Assembly: GCA_024402455.1 (NCBI GenBank)
Contig: JAKSTS010000048.1
Location: 1 to 14,902 of the forward strand
Origin: Treponemataceae bacterium
GTDB lineage: Bacteria > Spirochaetota > Spirochaetia > Treponematales > Treponemataceae
Length of the DNA: 14,902 nucleotides
Direction: 5' to 3'
Of this stretch, positions 13,954 through 14,902 are shown piece by piece. The stretch's first letter is position 1; the number at the start of each line of letters is the position of its first letter. A program made the position numbers and the translations under genes. A model generated the notes under the pieces. It worked only from the letters and a program-made list of their open reading frames with translations. It did no database searches and had not been told where the DNA came from.

Positions 13954-14568
13954 ATGGACAGTAAAGCATTGTATAATTTGTCATATGGAATATTTGTATT
14001 AGGTGCAAAAAACAATGGAAAAATAAATGCATGCATTACAAATACGTGTATGCAGGTTGCATCTGACCCGACAAGAGTTGCAATTTCAGTTTTAAACAGA
14101 AACCTGACATGCGGCATGATTAAAGAAAGCGGAGAATTTACGCTTTCGGTTTTAGATGGAACATGTACTTTTGATCTTATCAGGCACTTTGGAATGCAGA
14201 GCGGCCGAAATGCAGACAAATTTTTGAATTTTAAATATAAAACAAATGCTGGTGGAGTTCCGTATATAACAAAAAGTGCCTGTGCGTTTTTAGATTGCAA
14301 AGTTATTTCAAAAGAAGATTTAGGAACGCATACGCTTTTTGTTGCAGAAGTAATTAATGCAGAAGTTTTAAGCGAGAACACTCCGTTAACTTATGCAGAC
14401 TATCAGAATAAGTTAAAACCAAAACCGGCTGCTACTGCTGCAAAGAAAATAATCGGCTGGCGGTGCAAAATCTGTGGTTATGAATACATGCAAAGTGAAC
14501 TTCCTGAAGATTATATATGTCCGTTGTGCGGTCATCCGGCTGAAGATTTTGAACCGATTTATGAATGA
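13954..14568 (+). CDS. Flavin reductase-rubredoxin fusion (Hrb-like)
   Basis: 204 residues in two parts. An FMN-binding flavin-reductase/flavoredoxin domain (about 1-155) starts ALYNLSYGIFVLGAK and includes NTCMQVASDPTRVAISV. A C-terminal rubredoxin domain (about 168-204) has two iron-binding knuckles, CKIC (171, 174) and CPLC (189, 192). The gap between the knuckles is only 14 residues, about half that of classical rubredoxin, as in rubrerythrin-type domains. Such fusions in anaerobes, such as Hrb of Moorella, pass electrons from NAD(P)H to flavodiiron proteins that reduce NO or oxygen. A similar stress role is likely, but the partner is not in the window. The ATG at 13954 follows AAGGAG ten bases away; the frame extends back to 13894 but without homology or a ribosome site. 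Cytoplasmic. Confidence 0.9.
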   Translation: MDSKALYNLSYGIFVLGAKNNGKINACITNTCMQVASDPTRVAISVLNRNLTCGMIKESGEFTLSVLDGTCTFDLIRHFGMQSGRNADKFLNFKYKTNAGGVPYITKSACAFLDCKVISKEDLGTHTLFVAEVINAEVLSENTPLTYADYQNKLKPKPAATAAKKIIGWRCKICGYEYMQSELPEDYICPLCGHPAEDFEPIYE

Positions 14569-14614
14569 GCAGCATTGCACGAATAAAAAATGAAAAGCTT
14601 TGCATCACGGTTTC

Positions 14615-14641
14615 GTATAGAATTATACCACAAATTTTGTG
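14615..14641. other. Two abutting palindromes in the non-coding 3' region
   Basis: GTATA-GAAT-TATAC (14615-14628) is followed at once by CACAAATTTTGTG (14629-14641, single central base). On the minus strand the first contains a perfect TATAAT -10 box (14622-14627), but no convincing -35 box. They could be operator sites, a weak antisense promoter, or AT-rich hairpins of the upstream transcript. Confidence 0.4.
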
Positions 14642-14659
14642 ATTGTTCGGCGAAACCTG

Positions 14660-14703
14660 CCAGTTTGCGGCAAGCGCAAACTGGTGTTGGTTGGTGCAAC
14701 AGG
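14660..14703. other. Perfect 10-bp GC-rich hairpin in a possible three-way structure
   Basis: CCAGTTTGCG (14660-14669) and CGCAAACTGG (14675-14684) are perfect inverted repeats with a 5-base loop. A second small hairpin GTTG/CAAC (14686-14700) follows, and CCTG/CAGG (14656-14659 and 14700-14703) can close both. No T-run follows on either strand, so it is not an ordinary terminator. I see no gene in 14569-14783. Confidence 0.5.
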
Positions 14704-14783
14704 CGGCTTGTTTAGTATTTACCACTGTCTGGAATTACTCCTTTTAAAAATTGTGCACTTCAAGATAGTCTGCTTAAACGAAA

Positions 14784-14820
14784 CACAAAGGGCTGGTGTG
14801 CAAATATACAGCCCTTTGTG
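14784..14820 (-). terminator. Terminator-like hairpin, probably of a leftward gene at the right edge
   Basis: CACAAAGGGCTG (14784-14795) and CAGCCCTTTGTG (14809-14820) are a perfect 12-bp stem with a 13-base loop. Read on the minus strand it is followed by TTTCGTTTAAG, a modest U-rich tail; on the plus strand it is followed by A-rich sequence. It may serve converging transcripts. Confidence 0.6.
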
Positions 14821-14853
14821 AAATTAAACTTAGTTTGCATATCTGTTGGCTAT

Positions 14854-14902
14854 CTACGAAAAATTTTTCCCCATAGCATCTGTATAATTCCCATAGGTAT
14901 CA
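14854..14902 (-). CDS. Possible C-terminal end of a gene entering from the right (frame uncertain)
   Basis: The terminator at 14784-14820 implies a leftward gene ending just above it. Two minus-strand frames are open from the edge: one ends TDAMGKNFS with its stop at 14854-14856, the other ends QMLWGKIFRR with its stop at 14850-14852. Fifteen or so residues are too few to choose between them or to name a family. Confidence 0.25.
   Translation of the reverse strand, partial: DTYGNYTDAMGKNFS

Noticed and set aside
14656..14703. Integron attC-type recombination site
   Set aside because: Considered because integrons are known in Treponema denticola, but the required GTTRRRY and RYYYAAC core sites are not present in the right order.
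14432..14725. 97-residue leftward frame under the minus-strand TATAAT box
   Set aside because: It overlaps the rubredoxin coding end, starts upstream of that box, and its protein shows no recognisable features.
1..14902. Mobile elements, CRISPR, tRNA or rRNA genes
   Set aside because: No transposase or integrase, no regularly spaced repeats, no cloverleaf with a conserved T-arm and no rRNA-like sequence was seen.

Overview
The window looks like chromosomal core DNA of a host-associated spirochaete, most likely a Treponema. It is AT-rich, with GC-richer hairpins marking the ends of genes. The main clue is the partial elongation factor G at the left edge, whose sequence resembles the mitochondrial EFG1-like type that spirochaetes carry. 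The envelope genes fit the same picture. The genus is an inference from recalled family features, not from a search. I see no mobile element, CRISPR array, tRNA or rRNA.

Layout. Positions 1-8758 are read leftwards. A near-consensus promoter at 8767-8795 drives signal peptidase I (8267-8758), a class B penicillin-binding protein with a PASTA domain (6399-8276) and a DUF115/Maf-type putative glycosyltransferase (4634-6418). Each gene overlaps the next by 10-20 bases, so this is a tight operon. A 340-base gap follows (4294-4633). It ends in a strong leftward terminator and may encode a small structured RNA. Beyond it lie dephospho-CoA kinase (coaE, probably starting at a TTG at 4293) and a membrane-anchored SPOR-domain protein, closed by a perfect terminator hairpin at 2733-2767. 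An unrecognised exported, probably beta-barrel protein (992-2542) and the start of fusA (1-852) complete the left half.

Positions 8806-14568 are read rightwards. A LysM-LysM-M23 envelope peptidase (8806-10086) shares a 47-base divergent control region with the signal peptidase operon. It is coupled through TAATG to a small zinc-ribbon protein, followed by a terminator. Next come an exported beta-propeller protein with a degenerate polysaccharide-deacetylase (NodB) domain, a patatin-like phospholipase behind a textbook promoter, and a flavin reductase-rubredoxin fusion. The last 330 bases are mostly non-coding. They contain adjacent palindromes, a perfect 10-bp hairpin, and a terminator that probably serves a leftward gene barely entering at the right edge.

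Taken together, most of the window concerns the cell envelope: septal peptidoglycan synthesis (PBP), peptidoglycan hydrolysis or binding (M23/LysM, SPOR), protein export (signal peptidase I) and probable protein glycosylation (Maf). CoA synthesis, translation and redox genes lie at the sides. The best leads for something new are the propeller protein whose NodB metal and catalytic positions are nearly all replaced, and the structured non-coding unit in front of coaE.
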